From Verrucomicrobiota bacterium (lineage in GTDB: Bacteria; Verrucomicrobiota; Verrucomicrobiia; Verrucomicrobiales; Verrucomicrobiaceae), in the NCBI GenBank assembly GCA_023428335.1, contig JAEYYS010000363.1, positions 1 through 13,615 on the forward strand: 13,615 nt of DNA. The letters are read 5' to 3'. Below are positions 7,701 to 13,416 of this stretch, in pieces. Position numbers and translations under genes: made by a program. The notes under the pieces are model-generated. The model searched no databases, was not told where the DNA came from, and saw only the letters and a program-made list of their open reading frames with translations. Numbering within the stretch: position 1 is the first letter of the stretch; each line of letters begins with the position of its first letter.

Positions 7701-9574
7701 TCAAATTCGTGGCGCACGGGATGGTAGCGCCAGACCGCGGCGTTGAGCGGCTGCCGCTGCTCGTCCGGCGTGCCGGGTTTGCCGACCCGGCTGTGGGTGA
7801 AAACGCCGTGGCAGCCATAGAGCCAGCCGTCGGGCCCCCAGAGGAAGCTGTTCAGGGTTTCGTGCGTGTCCTGCGAACCCCAGCCGTCGAGCAGGGCGTA
7901 GGCGGTGAAGTTCAGGCCGGGAACTTTCGAATAGGTCTTGGCGTAGCCCGCATGTTCGGCATCGGGTTGGTCGTCCTTGTCCGCGTCCGGAATGAACATC
8001 AGGTACGGCGCCGCGCCGACCCAGACGCCGCCGAAGCCAAGCTCAATGCCGCTGGCGAGATTGACGCCTTCGCAGAAGGTTTTTTTCGTCTCGTACTGGC
8101 CGTCGCCGTCGCGGTCCTCGAAGATGCGAATGCGGTCCTGGCCCGCGCCCACTTCACGCGGTTTCGGATAGCTGTTGCCCTCGATGACCCAAATGCGGCC
8201 GCGTTCATCGAAGGTGAAGGCGATGGGCTGCACAAGGTCGGGTTCTGCCGCAATCAGTTCGGCACGGAATCCGGTCGGCAGCTGCAGGTTTTTCAGGGCT
8301 TCCTGCGGCGACTGGCCCTTCGCATACTCCTTTTGCGGCATCAGCGCCGGGCCGTAGAGCTTGCGCGGCTGTGCGGCCTGCGCCTCGGCGGCACTGATCT
8401 CGCGACGCTGCTGGGTGAACACGTAGACGCCGCCCTTGTTGCCGACGACGATGTCCGGCAGGTGGTCGCCATTGACGTCGCCAACCTGCACATCGACACC
8501 GACGCCACTGTTGGCATCAACCAGGTGGGGCACGAAATCGACCCCGCCTTTGCCATCGCGCTTGGTCTGGTACCAGTAGAGAACGCGATGACCGCGCTCA
8601 TCGGGGTCGCCCTTGCCGTTGTGCGCCCAGTAGCGTTTGCCGGTGACCAGATCCTGAACGCCATCGCCGTCGATGTCGGCGAGCGCCGCCGCGTGCGGCT
8701 GGGAGAAAACGATGCCGTAGTCGTTGTCCTGCGGCTGCTCGGAGGCGAGCAGGACCTTTTGCCAGTTCGCGCTGCCGGGGGCCGGGTTCGGGTTCTGCAG
8801 GAAGACCGCGACACCGTAGCGGTGGGCGGCCAGGGCGGTGAAAACATCGTTCGTGCCGTTGCCATCGAAGTCGTAGGCGAACATCTGGGCGCCGCCGCCG
8901 ATGCCGGCCGCGAAGCTGTGCTGCCGCCACAGGCCGTCGCCGCTGTTTTCCCACCAGCGCCGGGCCTCCAGCAGGTCCCTTTTGCCGTCGCCGTTCACAT
9001 CGCCGACGCCGAGGCCGTGGGTGAACTTGGCCACCTTCATGTCGTCGGTCACGGCGACGAAGGCCCATTTCTCCGTGGGCTTGGCCCAGTTGGGGACGAA
9101 CCAGCCGAACTTGCCGCCCGTGCTGCAGACGATCTCGGGTTTGCCGTCGCCGGTGATGTCGGTGAACACCGGCGATTCGTTGTCGACGACGTCGGCAACC
9201 ACGTGCATCGGCCAGGGGGTGTCATCGTGCACGCCGGGGTTCAGGTACAGCCGCGCCTCCTTGCCGGGGAAACCGAGCACCAGGATGTCGTTCTTCCGGT
9301 CGGCGTTGAAATCGTGGACGTAGGCGAAGAAGTTGTCCGAGTACCCCTGGATGCTGAAGGCCTTGGGCGGGTAGAACGCATGCTTCTTCTCAAAACTCGG
9401 TCCCTGCCACCAGAAGGGGCCGGCGACGAGGTCCGCGCGGCCGTCGCCATCGATGTCGCCGATGGTCGCTCCCTCCGAATAGAATTCCGCATGGAGCTGC
9501 TGGCGTTGCCAGGTGATCTGGGTTTCCGCGGACAGGACGGCGGGCAGGAGGAGGGAGAAAAGCGCGTGTTTCAT
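4754..9574 (-). CDS. Giant exported PVC-type protein: FG-GAP propeller, dehydrogenase propeller, HEAT-like helices, cytochrome c, C-terminal beta-sandwich
   Basis: 1606 residues from the 9574 ATG, which starts a signal peptide (MKHALFSLLLPAVLSA). (1) About 30-400: seven FG-GAP/VCBS-type motifs with Ca-binding loops (GDIDGDGRADLVAG, HDFNADRKNDILV, TDITGDGKPEIV, GDVNGDGKRDLL, YDFDGNGTNDVF, ADIDGDGVQDLV, GDVNGDHLPDIV), enough for one seven-bladed propeller. (2) About 423-822: membrane-bound-dehydrogenase-like propeller (TIGR02604 type), from SPQEALKNLQLPTGFRAELI to GRMYRVSYGEG. (3) 826-856: a linker encoded by an inserted repeat. (4) About 865-1310: helical HEAT-like region. (5) About 1315-1457: single-haem cytochrome c of TIGR02603 type, CGTCH at 1339-1343; Met1435 is the likely axial ligand. 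(6) About 1468-1606: beta-sandwich (FWTGGKPGDTL, ending ALDYLRVD) like sugar-binding modules. Likely a periplasmic or surface oxidoreductase passing electrons to haem; substrate unknown. No Shine-Dalgarno is seen. The gene is transcribed alone. Confidence 0.92.
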   Translation of the reverse strand: MKHALFSLLLPAVLSAETQITWQRQQLHAEFYSEGATIGDIDGDGRADLVAGPFWWQGPSFEKKHAFYPPKAFSIQGYSDNFFAYVHDFNADRKNDILVLGFPGKEARLYLNPGVHDDTPWPMHVVADVVDNESPVFTDITGDGKPEIVCSTGGKFGWFVPNWAKPTEKWAFVAVTDDMKVAKFTHGLGVGDVNGDGKRDLLEARRWWENSGDGLWRQHSFAAGIGGGAQMFAYDFDGNGTNDVFTALAAHRYGVAVFLQNPNPAPGSANWQKVLLASEQPQDNDYGIVFSQPHAAALADIDGDGVQDLVTGKRYWAHNGKGDPDERGHRVLYWYQTKRDGKGGVDFVPHLVDANSGVGVDVQVGDVNGDHLPDIVVGNKGGVYVFTQQRREISAAEAQAAQPRKLYGPALMPQKEYAKGQSPQEALKNLQLPTGFRAELIAAEPDLVQPIAFTFDERGRIWVIEGNSYPKPREVGAGQDRIRIFEDRDGDGQYETKKTFCEGVNLASGIELGFGGVWVGAAPYLMFIPDADKDDQPDAEHAGYAKTYSKVPGLNFTAYALLDGWGSQDTHETLNSFLWGPDGWLYGCHGVFTHSRVGKPGTPDEQRQPLNAAVWRYHPVRHEFEIFAHGTSNPWGLDYDAHGEFFVTACVIPHLYHIVPGGRYHRQAGQHFNPHTYDDIKTIADHAHYAGNLRPTIEFDKTTGAGLANADTNALGGGHAHCGLAIYQSNQFPATYRNQLLFGNLHGHRLVSNYTDPKASSYIGRHGPDFLRANDMHFIPVTQKVGPDGALYVSDWSDQQICHRGSNAVENWDRSNGRMYRVSYGEGSAGTPARSQAAGGEAAKTPEADKSVRAPLFPTAPFDLAKETDEKLARLAVQTENEWFSRMARRVLMEKAASKADMKTALATLSALGLSASHSDPGVRAERANWQLRSRLTAWSIEHAADPDRYGIAFDTESADEHLASWGVRFSADPVQANSRNLSAQNPSAPVVTQWPALMKSVYLPLARKHPSPVVRRELASALQRLPIDQRQNLATALLQRGEDKDDPMIPLLIWYGIEPLVGADAEVGLELARVSTLPKVTQFIYRRLGAEQAGRTALLRLAAASADAAERESLLKSVIEAARAGNKVAKPTDWDALRVKLDDAPAGLLPELEAFMGLEPAIASFRERLTSTAPVDARLAALKLLVQLRDSKTAALLHNLLGQPGHPALRRAALQALATLPHPQTPAVLAGLLPTLAPVEVNDAIATLATTPEGSKTLLLAVKEARVAKTLLSPFLARQMEAQKNAEVSALLKEVWGDLNAPKPDLEPRKQKFRTLLTPEALAKADPAQGKVLYAAVCGTCHTLFGQGAKVGPDLTGSNRTNLEYLLDNVLDPNAVIGKDYQLNLFELADGRLASGIIKDETSAAWKVAMPGGLEQLITKAEVKKRTVSPVSTMPEGLFDALPPEQLVHLVAWLQGAGEAGAASGVLEAETLPAKASAGKAGPQAMGSFSEGRWSGDRHLFWTGGKPGDTLTVRFPVKQAGKRKVHAVLTKAPDYGSVRLAVNGVVASTVELDLYDAKVTNTEEILLGEFDFQSGEQKLEITISGANPQTKPDRWFVALDYLRVD
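7007..7099. repeat. 93-bp imperfect inverted repeat carried in frame inside the giant gene
   Basis: The arms 7011-7033 and 7073-7095 match in reverse complement at 20 of 23 positions. Allowing one G-T pair, pairing extends outward to 7007 and 7099. A small inner hairpin, GCGGC-TTC-GCCGC, sits at 7047-7059. The element is 93 bases, so it adds exactly 31 codons (residues 826-856: EGSAGTPARSQAAGG to DKSVRAPL) without breaking the frame. It sits between the dehydrogenase propeller and the helical region, where a low-complexity Ala/Gly/Pro linker is harmless. Read on the other strand or frame it gives RGHSC- and GQECPRS-like strings that I recall from many spurious Opitutaceae ORFs, suggesting a dispersed palindromic repeat; that part is memory, not a search. 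Confidence 0.75.
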
Positions 9575-9590
9575 GGCCGGGAATGCCTGA

Positions 9591-9620
9591 ACGCTAGCGG
9601 ATTTGGCCTTTGTCGGACAA
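9591..9620 (-). promoter_or_regulatory. Possible promoter and operator of the giant gene
   Basis: On the minus strand TTGTCC (9620-9615) and TAGCGT (9596-9591) are 18 bases apart and would start transcription about 10 bases before the 9574 ATG. The -35 lies inside an 11-base interrupted palindrome TTGTCGGACAA (9610-9620), followed on the plus strand by a related, split copy TGTCG-AAAT-CGGACA (9626-9640). A repressor or activator could bind here. Both hexamers are weak matches. Confidence 0.3.
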
Positions 9621-9664
9621 GCTTTTGTCGAAATCGGACAGCCCGGAAAAACGCCGGCCGCGCC

Positions 9665-9692
9665 TTGCACCCGCCCCGGTCCCGTTTAGAAA
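9665..9692 (+). promoter_or_regulatory. Possible promoter of gatCA
   Basis: TTGCAC (9665-9670) and TAGAAA (9687-9692) are 16 bases apart, each four of six matches to the sigma70 consensus. The gatC ATG lies only six bases after the -10 box, so the transcript would be leaderless or nearly so; no Shine-Dalgarno precedes the ATG. Confidence 0.4.
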
Positions 9693-9698
9693 GCCTGC

Positions 9699-9986
9699 AT
9701 GCCATCTTCGGAGATCCCCATCCGCCACGTCGCCACCCTGGCCCGCCTCGAACTGACCGACGAGGAGGCGACGCGCTATCAGGAGCAGATCGGCCAGATC
9801 CTGCACTACATTGATGTGCTCGGCCGGCACGATCTGGAGGGGGTCGAACCGACCTCGCATGCCCTGCCGGTGCTGGACGTGATCCGCGCCGACGAGGCCC
9901 GCCCCGGTTTCAGCCAGGCCGAGGCCCTGGCCAATGCCCCGCGCCGGGCCCTGGACCAGTTCCAGATCCCCAAGGTCCTTGAGTGA
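9699..9986 (+). CDS. gatC: Asp-tRNA(Asn)/Glu-tRNA(Gln) amidotransferase subunit C
   Basis: Small subunit of the GatCAB complex, which amidates Glu-tRNA(Gln) and/or Asp-tRNA(Asn) in bacteria lacking the matching glutaminyl- or asparaginyl-tRNA synthetase. GatC wraps round and stabilises GatA. The 95 residues are the usual length and show the family pattern: HVATLARLELTDEEATRYQEQIGQIL in the N-terminal helices, then a central VEPTSHALPVLDVIRADE and a C-terminal stretch ending DQFQIPKVLE, which in homologues contacts the GatA-GatB interface. It precedes gatA by 43 bases on the same strand, so the two are almost certainly cotranscribed. The start is fixed by homology and by an upstream region without further coding signal. 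The spacer to gatA is pyrimidine-rich and has no Shine-Dalgarno. Confidence 0.95.
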   Translation: MPSSEIPIRHVATLARLELTDEEATRYQEQIGQILHYIDVLGRHDLEGVEPTSHALPVLDVIRADEARPGFSQAEALANAPRRALDQFQIPKVLE

Positions 9987-10029
9987 CCCGTCCGCCCCTG
10001 TCCTTTCGTCTTCCGCTTTCGATTTTCCC

Positions 10030-11451
10030 ATGTCCCTCGCCACCCAGACCCTCGCCAGCCTGCGCCGCCGCATTGCCGACGGGGAAATCCACCCGCGCGA
10101 CGTCGTCGCCGACCTCGCCACCGCCATCGACGCGGGCAACCCGCAGTTGGGCGCCTACCTGAGCTGGGATGCCGAACGCGCCCTGGCTGAGGCGGAAAAG
10201 GCCGACCTGTCGCTGCCGCTGGCCGGGTTGCCGGTGGGCATCAAGGACAACATCAATGTCACCGGCCAGCCCTGTACCTGCGGGTCGAAGATGCTGGCGG
10301 AGAATTACACGGCGCCCTACGACGCCGGCGCCATCGTCCGCCTGCGCGCCGGCGGTGCCGTGCCCTTCGGCCGCCTCAACATGGACGAGTTCGCCATGGG
10401 CTCGACCACCGAGAACTCGGCGCTCGGCCTCACCCGCAACCCTCGCGATCCCCAGCGCGTGCCGGGCGGTTCCAGCGGCGGCAGCGCCGCGGCGGTGGCG
10501 GGCCATCTCGCCATTGCTGCCCTCGGCTCCGACACCGGCGGCTCGATCCGCCAGCCAGCCGCCCTCTGCGGCTGCGTCGGCCTGAAGCCCACCTACGGCC
10601 GCATCTCCCGCTACGGCCTGGTCGCCTTCGCCTCCTCGCTCGACCAGATCGGCCCGCTCACCAAGACCGTCGAAGACGCCGCCCTGCTGCTCAACCACCT
10701 CTGCGGCAAGGACGGGCGCGACTCGACCTCGCTCGACACGCCGGTGCCGGATTTCACCAGCGCCATCGGCAAGGACATCAAGGGCCTGCGCATCGGCCTG
10801 CCAAAGGAGTACTTCATCGACGGCCTGCACCCCGGCGTCTCGGCCAGCGTCAAGGCGGCGGTCGACCGCCTCGCCGCCCTCGGCGCCGAACTGGTCGAGG
10901 TCAGCCTGCCGCACACCGATCTCGGTGTGGCCACCTATTACATTGTCGCTCCGGCCGAGGCCTCGGCGAACCTGGCGCGCTTCGACGGCGTCCGCTACGG
11001 CCACCGCAGCGAGGAGGCAACTGACCTCATGGAGCACTACTTCAAGAGCCGCGCGGAAGGTTTCGGTCCCGAGGTGAAGCGGCGCATCCTGCTCGGCACC
11101 TACGTGCTCAGCAGCGGCTACTACGACGCCTACTACCTCAAGGCCCAGCGCGCGCGCACCCTGATCCGGCGCGACTTCGAGCAGGCCTTTGAAAAGGTCG
11201 ATCTGCTCATCAGCCCGACCAGTCCGGCGCCGGCGCACAAGCTCGGCGAGCTGAAGGACAACCCGCTGGCGGCCTATCTGGAGGATGTCTTCACCATCCC
11301 GGCCAACCTCGCCGGCCTGCCGGCGATCAGCGTGCCCTGCGGCCCGGTCGAGGTGGAGGGCGTGGCACTGCCGGTCGGTCTGCAGCTCATCGGCAAGCCG
11401 CTCGATGAACTCACCGTGCTGCGCGCGGCCGATGCCTTTGAGCGCGGCTGA
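10030..11451 (+). CDS. gatA: Asp-tRNA(Asn)/Glu-tRNA(Gln) amidotransferase subunit A
   Basis: Glutaminase subunit of GatCAB: releases ammonia from glutamine, which is channelled to GatB to amidate mischarged tRNA in the cytoplasm. 473 residues, close to the usual 480-490. The amidase-signature triad is complete: Lys72 in GIKDNI, cis-Ser148 in GGSSGGSAAAVAG, and nucleophile Ser172 in GSDTGGSIRQPAA. The conserved CGCVGLKPTYGRISRYGL block and the C-terminal PVGLQLIGKP also match. The start at 10030 (MSLATQTLASLRRRIADGE) agrees with homologues; the in-frame ATG at 9934 lies inside gatC. gatB does not follow: the next gene, accD, converges on gatA after 59 bases, so gatB must be elsewhere in the genome. 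Confidence 0.97.
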   Translation: MSLATQTLASLRRRIADGEIHPRDVVADLATAIDAGNPQLGAYLSWDAERALAEAEKADLSLPLAGLPVGIKDNINVTGQPCTCGSKMLAENYTAPYDAGAIVRLRAGGAVPFGRLNMDEFAMGSTTENSALGLTRNPRDPQRVPGGSSGGSAAAVAGHLAIAALGSDTGGSIRQPAALCGCVGLKPTYGRISRYGLVAFASSLDQIGPLTKTVEDAALLLNHLCGKDGRDSTSLDTPVPDFTSAIGKDIKGLRIGLPKEYFIDGLHPGVSASVKAAVDRLAALGAELVEVSLPHTDLGVATYYIVAPAEASANLARFDGVRYGHRSEEATDLMEHYFKSRAEGFGPEVKRRILLGTYVLSSGYYDAYYLKAQRARTLIRRDFEQAFEKVDLLISPTSPAPAHKLGELKDNPLAAYLEDVFTIPANLAGLPAISVPCGPVEVEGVALPVGLQLIGKPLDELTVLRAADAFERG

Positions 11452-11510
11452 GGCCGCAGCCCCTGCCGCCAGGTCAAGCGCCAACGGACGAAATCGACAC
11501 GTCGGAAACC

Positions 11511-11527
11511 TCAGCCCTGCGGGCTGA
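11511..11527. terminator. Possible hairpin terminator at the gatA/accD junction
   Basis: A perfect 7-bp stem with a three-base loop, TCAGCCC-TGC-GGGCTGA, includes the accD stop codon and lies 60 bases past the gatA stop. On the accD strand it is followed by GGTTTCC, a poor T-tract; on the gatA strand there is none. It is well placed to separate the convergent transcripts, but the support is modest. Confidence 0.35.
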
Positions 11528-12347
11528 CGTACTTGAGCAGGCCGGCCAGGGTCGGGCGCATGTCCTTGCGTTCGACGATGAGGTCCACGAGGCCGTGCTT
11601 CATCATGAACTCGGCGGTCTGGAAGCCGGGCGGCAGGTCGGCATGGGTGGTTTCCTTGACGACGCGCGGACCAGCGAAGCCGATCATGCACTTGGGCTCG
11701 GCGAGAATGATGTCGCCGAGGGTGGCGAAGCTGGCGGTGACGCCGCCGGTGGTCGGGTGGGTGAGCACCGAGATGTAGGGCAGGCGGGCCTCGGCGTGGC
11801 GGGCGAGGGCGCCGCTGGTCTTGGCCATCTGCATGAGGCTGAGGATGCCCTCGTGCATGCGCGCGCCGCCGGAGGCGGAGAAGACGATGACCGCCTTGCG
11901 TTCGGCGGTGGCCACCTCAATGGCGCGGGTGATTTTTTCGCCGACCACGCTGCCCATGCTGGCGCCGAGGAAGCGGAAGTCCATGATGGCGAGCACGACC
12001 GGGATGGTTTCGATGCTGGCGCGGCCGGTGACCACGGCCTCCTTCAGGCCGGTCTTGTTCTGGTAGGCCTTGACCTTGTCGAGGTAGCCCTTGAAACCGA
12101 GGGCGTCGACCGAGTCGAGGCTGGCATCGAGTTCCTGGAAACTGCCTTCATCGACCAGGTTCTCGAGGCGTTCGCCGGAGCTGATGGTGAAGTGGTAGCC
12201 GCAGTGGGTGCAGACGCGCAGGTTCTTGGCCAGCGCCTGTTCGAACAGGCTTTCGCCGCAGGACGGGCACTTCGTCCAGAGGCCCTCCGGCATGTCCTTC
12301 TTCTTTTCGCCCAAGTCACTGACGCTGCGTTTTTTGAAAAATCCCAT
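11511..12347 (-). CDS. accD: Acetyl-CoA carboxylase carboxyltransferase subunit beta
   Basis: With AccA it moves the carboxyl group from biotin on AccB to acetyl-CoA, giving malonyl-CoA for fatty-acid synthesis in the cytoplasm. 278 residues, near the usual 280-300. The N-terminal four-Cys zinc ribbon is complete: CPSC at 27-30 and CTHC at 46-49. The crotonase-fold carboxyltransferase region shows MDFRFLGASMGSVVGEKI, FSASGGARMHEG, THPTTGGVTASFATLGD (oxyanion-hole glycines) and AEPKCMIGFAGPRV. The 12347 ATG gives the standard start MGFFKKR; the longer in-frame reading upstream is Arg/Pro-rich noise. There is no Shine-Dalgarno. It lies 131 bases downstream of comF on the same strand and may share its transcript. 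accB begins on the far side of comF, so acc genes flank it. Confidence 0.97.
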   Translation of the reverse strand: MGFFKKRSVSDLGEKKKDMPEGLWTKCPSCGESLFEQALAKNLRVCTHCGYHFTISSGERLENLVDEGSFQELDASLDSVDALGFKGYLDKVKAYQNKTGLKEAVVTGRASIETIPVVLAIMDFRFLGASMGSVVGEKITRAIEVATAERKAVIVFSASGGARMHEGILSLMQMAKTSGALARHAEARLPYISVLTHPTTGGVTASFATLGDIILAEPKCMIGFAGPRVVKETTHADLPPGFQTAEFMMKHGLVDLIVERKDMRPTLAGLLKYVSPQG

Positions 12348-12445
12348 GGTGGTATGTGTGATGCGCGTCCGCACCCGGCGGGACCGCCGGCCCTCCCCGC
12401 ATGGCAAAGCGCGGGAGTCGCCGGGACAGGGTCCGCGGCGTGGCT

Positions 12446-12494
12446 GGCAGCCCGTGCTGAGCACGGAGCGGGGCGATTCTAACCACGGGCTGCC
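12446..12494. repeat. 11-bp inverted repeat across the comF stop codon, with an alternative small hairpin
   Basis: GGCAGCCCGTG (12446-12456) and CACGGGCTGCC (12484-12494) are perfect reverse complements 27 bases apart; the right arm lies in the last codons of comF, whose stop is at 12479-12481. A competing 6-bp hairpin CCGTGC-TGA-GCACGG (12452-12466) shares part of the left arm, so the two cannot form together. On the comF/accD strand no T-run follows, so it is not a standard terminator. It could attenuate or stabilise the message between comF and accD, or be chance in GC-rich DNA. Confidence 0.5.
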
Positions 12495-13261
12495 GTAATC
12501 ACCACAACTTTTTCGACCCCGCCCTGCTTCTTGAGCACGCGGGCGCACTCGTGGGCGGTGGCGCCGGTGGTGAGCACGTCATCGACGAGCAGGACGTTTT
12601 TCCCCTGCAGGGCAGATCCCGTCCACGGCAACCGGCGGGCCGGGGCGAAGATGCCGCGCAGGTTTTCGAGGCGGCGGGCGCGGTCGAGACCGGCCTGGGC
12701 GCGGGTCAGTCGCACCCGGCGCAGGGCACAGACCGTGGCGAGGCCGGTGGTCTGGCCGAGCTGGCGACAGAGTTCGAGGCTCTGGTTGTAGCCGCGCCAG
12801 AGCCGTCGCAGCGGGTGCAGGGGCACGGGCACCAGACACCATCTGGCGGGGTCGAGCCCGGCCAGGCGCGGATCCGCCAGGGCGGCGCGCAGCAGCTCGG
12901 CCAGGGGGGCTCGCTGGGCGAGGTCGCGCCGGTATTTGAAGGCGTGGATCATGCTGCGGACGGGGCCGGCCGACTTGCAGGCGGCGCGGGCGAAGTCGAA
13001 GGCGAGGCCGCGGTCCTCGCAATTCCAGCAGCGGAAGGGCGCGGCCTCGGCGCCGTCGAAGGGCTCGCCGCAGACGCTGCAGAAAGGTGCCTCAATGGAC
13101 TCCAGTCCCTCCTGGCAGACCGGGCAGAGCCAGGCCGCCGACCCCTGGGGCGGGGCCGCCGCGTCGAGCACCGCCTCGCAGGCGAAGCAGGCGCGCGGGT
13201 AGAGGGCGTCGAGCAGGCGGCCGCCGGCGAGGCGGAACAGGCGCGGCAGCGACGCGGTCAT
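12479..13261 (-). CDS. comF: ComF/GntX-family phosphoribosyltransferase-like protein (ComFC)
   Basis: Member of the ComF family; in several bacteria it is needed for natural DNA uptake, acting in the cytoplasm, but the exact reaction is unknown. 260 residues, slightly longer than the usual 220-250. The N-terminus carries the zinc-ribbon Cys pairs (CFAC 25-28, CPVC 46-49, CSVC 61-64, CWNC 78-81), more than the simplest members have. The middle shows FKYRRD and VPVPLHPLRRLWRGYNQS, typical of the family. The C-terminus has the PRPP-binding motif VLLVDDVLTTGAT (223-235). The 13261 ATG is chosen because it starts just before the LLDALYPRAC block as in homologues; the in-frame ATG at 13360 would add 33 residues unlike the family. 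Divergent from accB, upstream of accD on the same strand. Other competence genes are not in the window. Confidence 0.92.
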   Translation of the reverse strand: MTASLPRLFRLAGGRLLDALYPRACFACEAVLDAAAPPQGSAAWLCPVCQEGLESIEAPFCSVCGEPFDGAEAAPFRCWNCEDRGLAFDFARAACKSAGPVRSMIHAFKYRRDLAQRAPLAELLRAALADPRLAGLDPARWCLVPVPLHPLRRLWRGYNQSLELCRQLGQTTGLATVCALRRVRLTRAQAGLDRARRLENLRGIFAPARRLPWTGSALQGKNVLLVDDVLTTGATAHECARVLKKQGGVEKVVVITAARG

Positions 13262-13319
13262 GGCCGCATGTTCCACCCGTGCGCCGTTTCGCGCAAGCTG
13301 GCACCGCCGTGCTTTATCC

Positions 13320-13347
13320 TTGCCTATGCCGGCGGGCCGGCTAGTCT
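13320..13347 (+). promoter_or_regulatory. Possible promoter of accB
   Basis: TTGCCT (13320-13325) and TAGTCT (13342-13347), 16 bases apart, are the best sigma70-like pair in the comF-accB gap; both are partial matches. They lie between two copies of CGTGCTTTATCC (13308-13319 and 13364-13375), which are 56 bases apart. Confidence 0.25.
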
Positions 13348-13401
13348 CGACGGGCAGCACCCACGTGCTTTATCCGAATGGACGAACCCAAACCCACTGA
13401 A

Positions 13402-13408
13402 AAGGAGG
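13402..13408 (+). promoter_or_regulatory. Strong Shine-Dalgarno AAGGAGG that decides the accB start
   Basis: AAGGAGG is a near-perfect anti-16S match and sits eight bases before a TTG at 13417. It is the only clear Shine-Dalgarno of this strength before any start in the window, and the TTG is followed at once by the canonical BCCP N-terminus DLKQIKQIV. The alternative ATG at 13378 has no such site. Confidence 0.6.
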
Positions 13409-13416
13409 CCACCGCC

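Noticed and set aside
7166..9814. 882-residue open frame on the plus strand opposite the giant gene
   Set aside because: It is antisense to a protein with seven recognisable FG-GAP motifs and a dehydrogenase domain. Its composition (Val/Ala/Gly/Asp-rich, no domain) is the usual shadow of high-GC coding DNA.
9910..11691. 593-residue minus-strand frame over gatA
   Set aside because: gatA carries a complete catalytic triad on the other strand; the antisense frame is Arg/Ala/Gly-rich and runs into accD.
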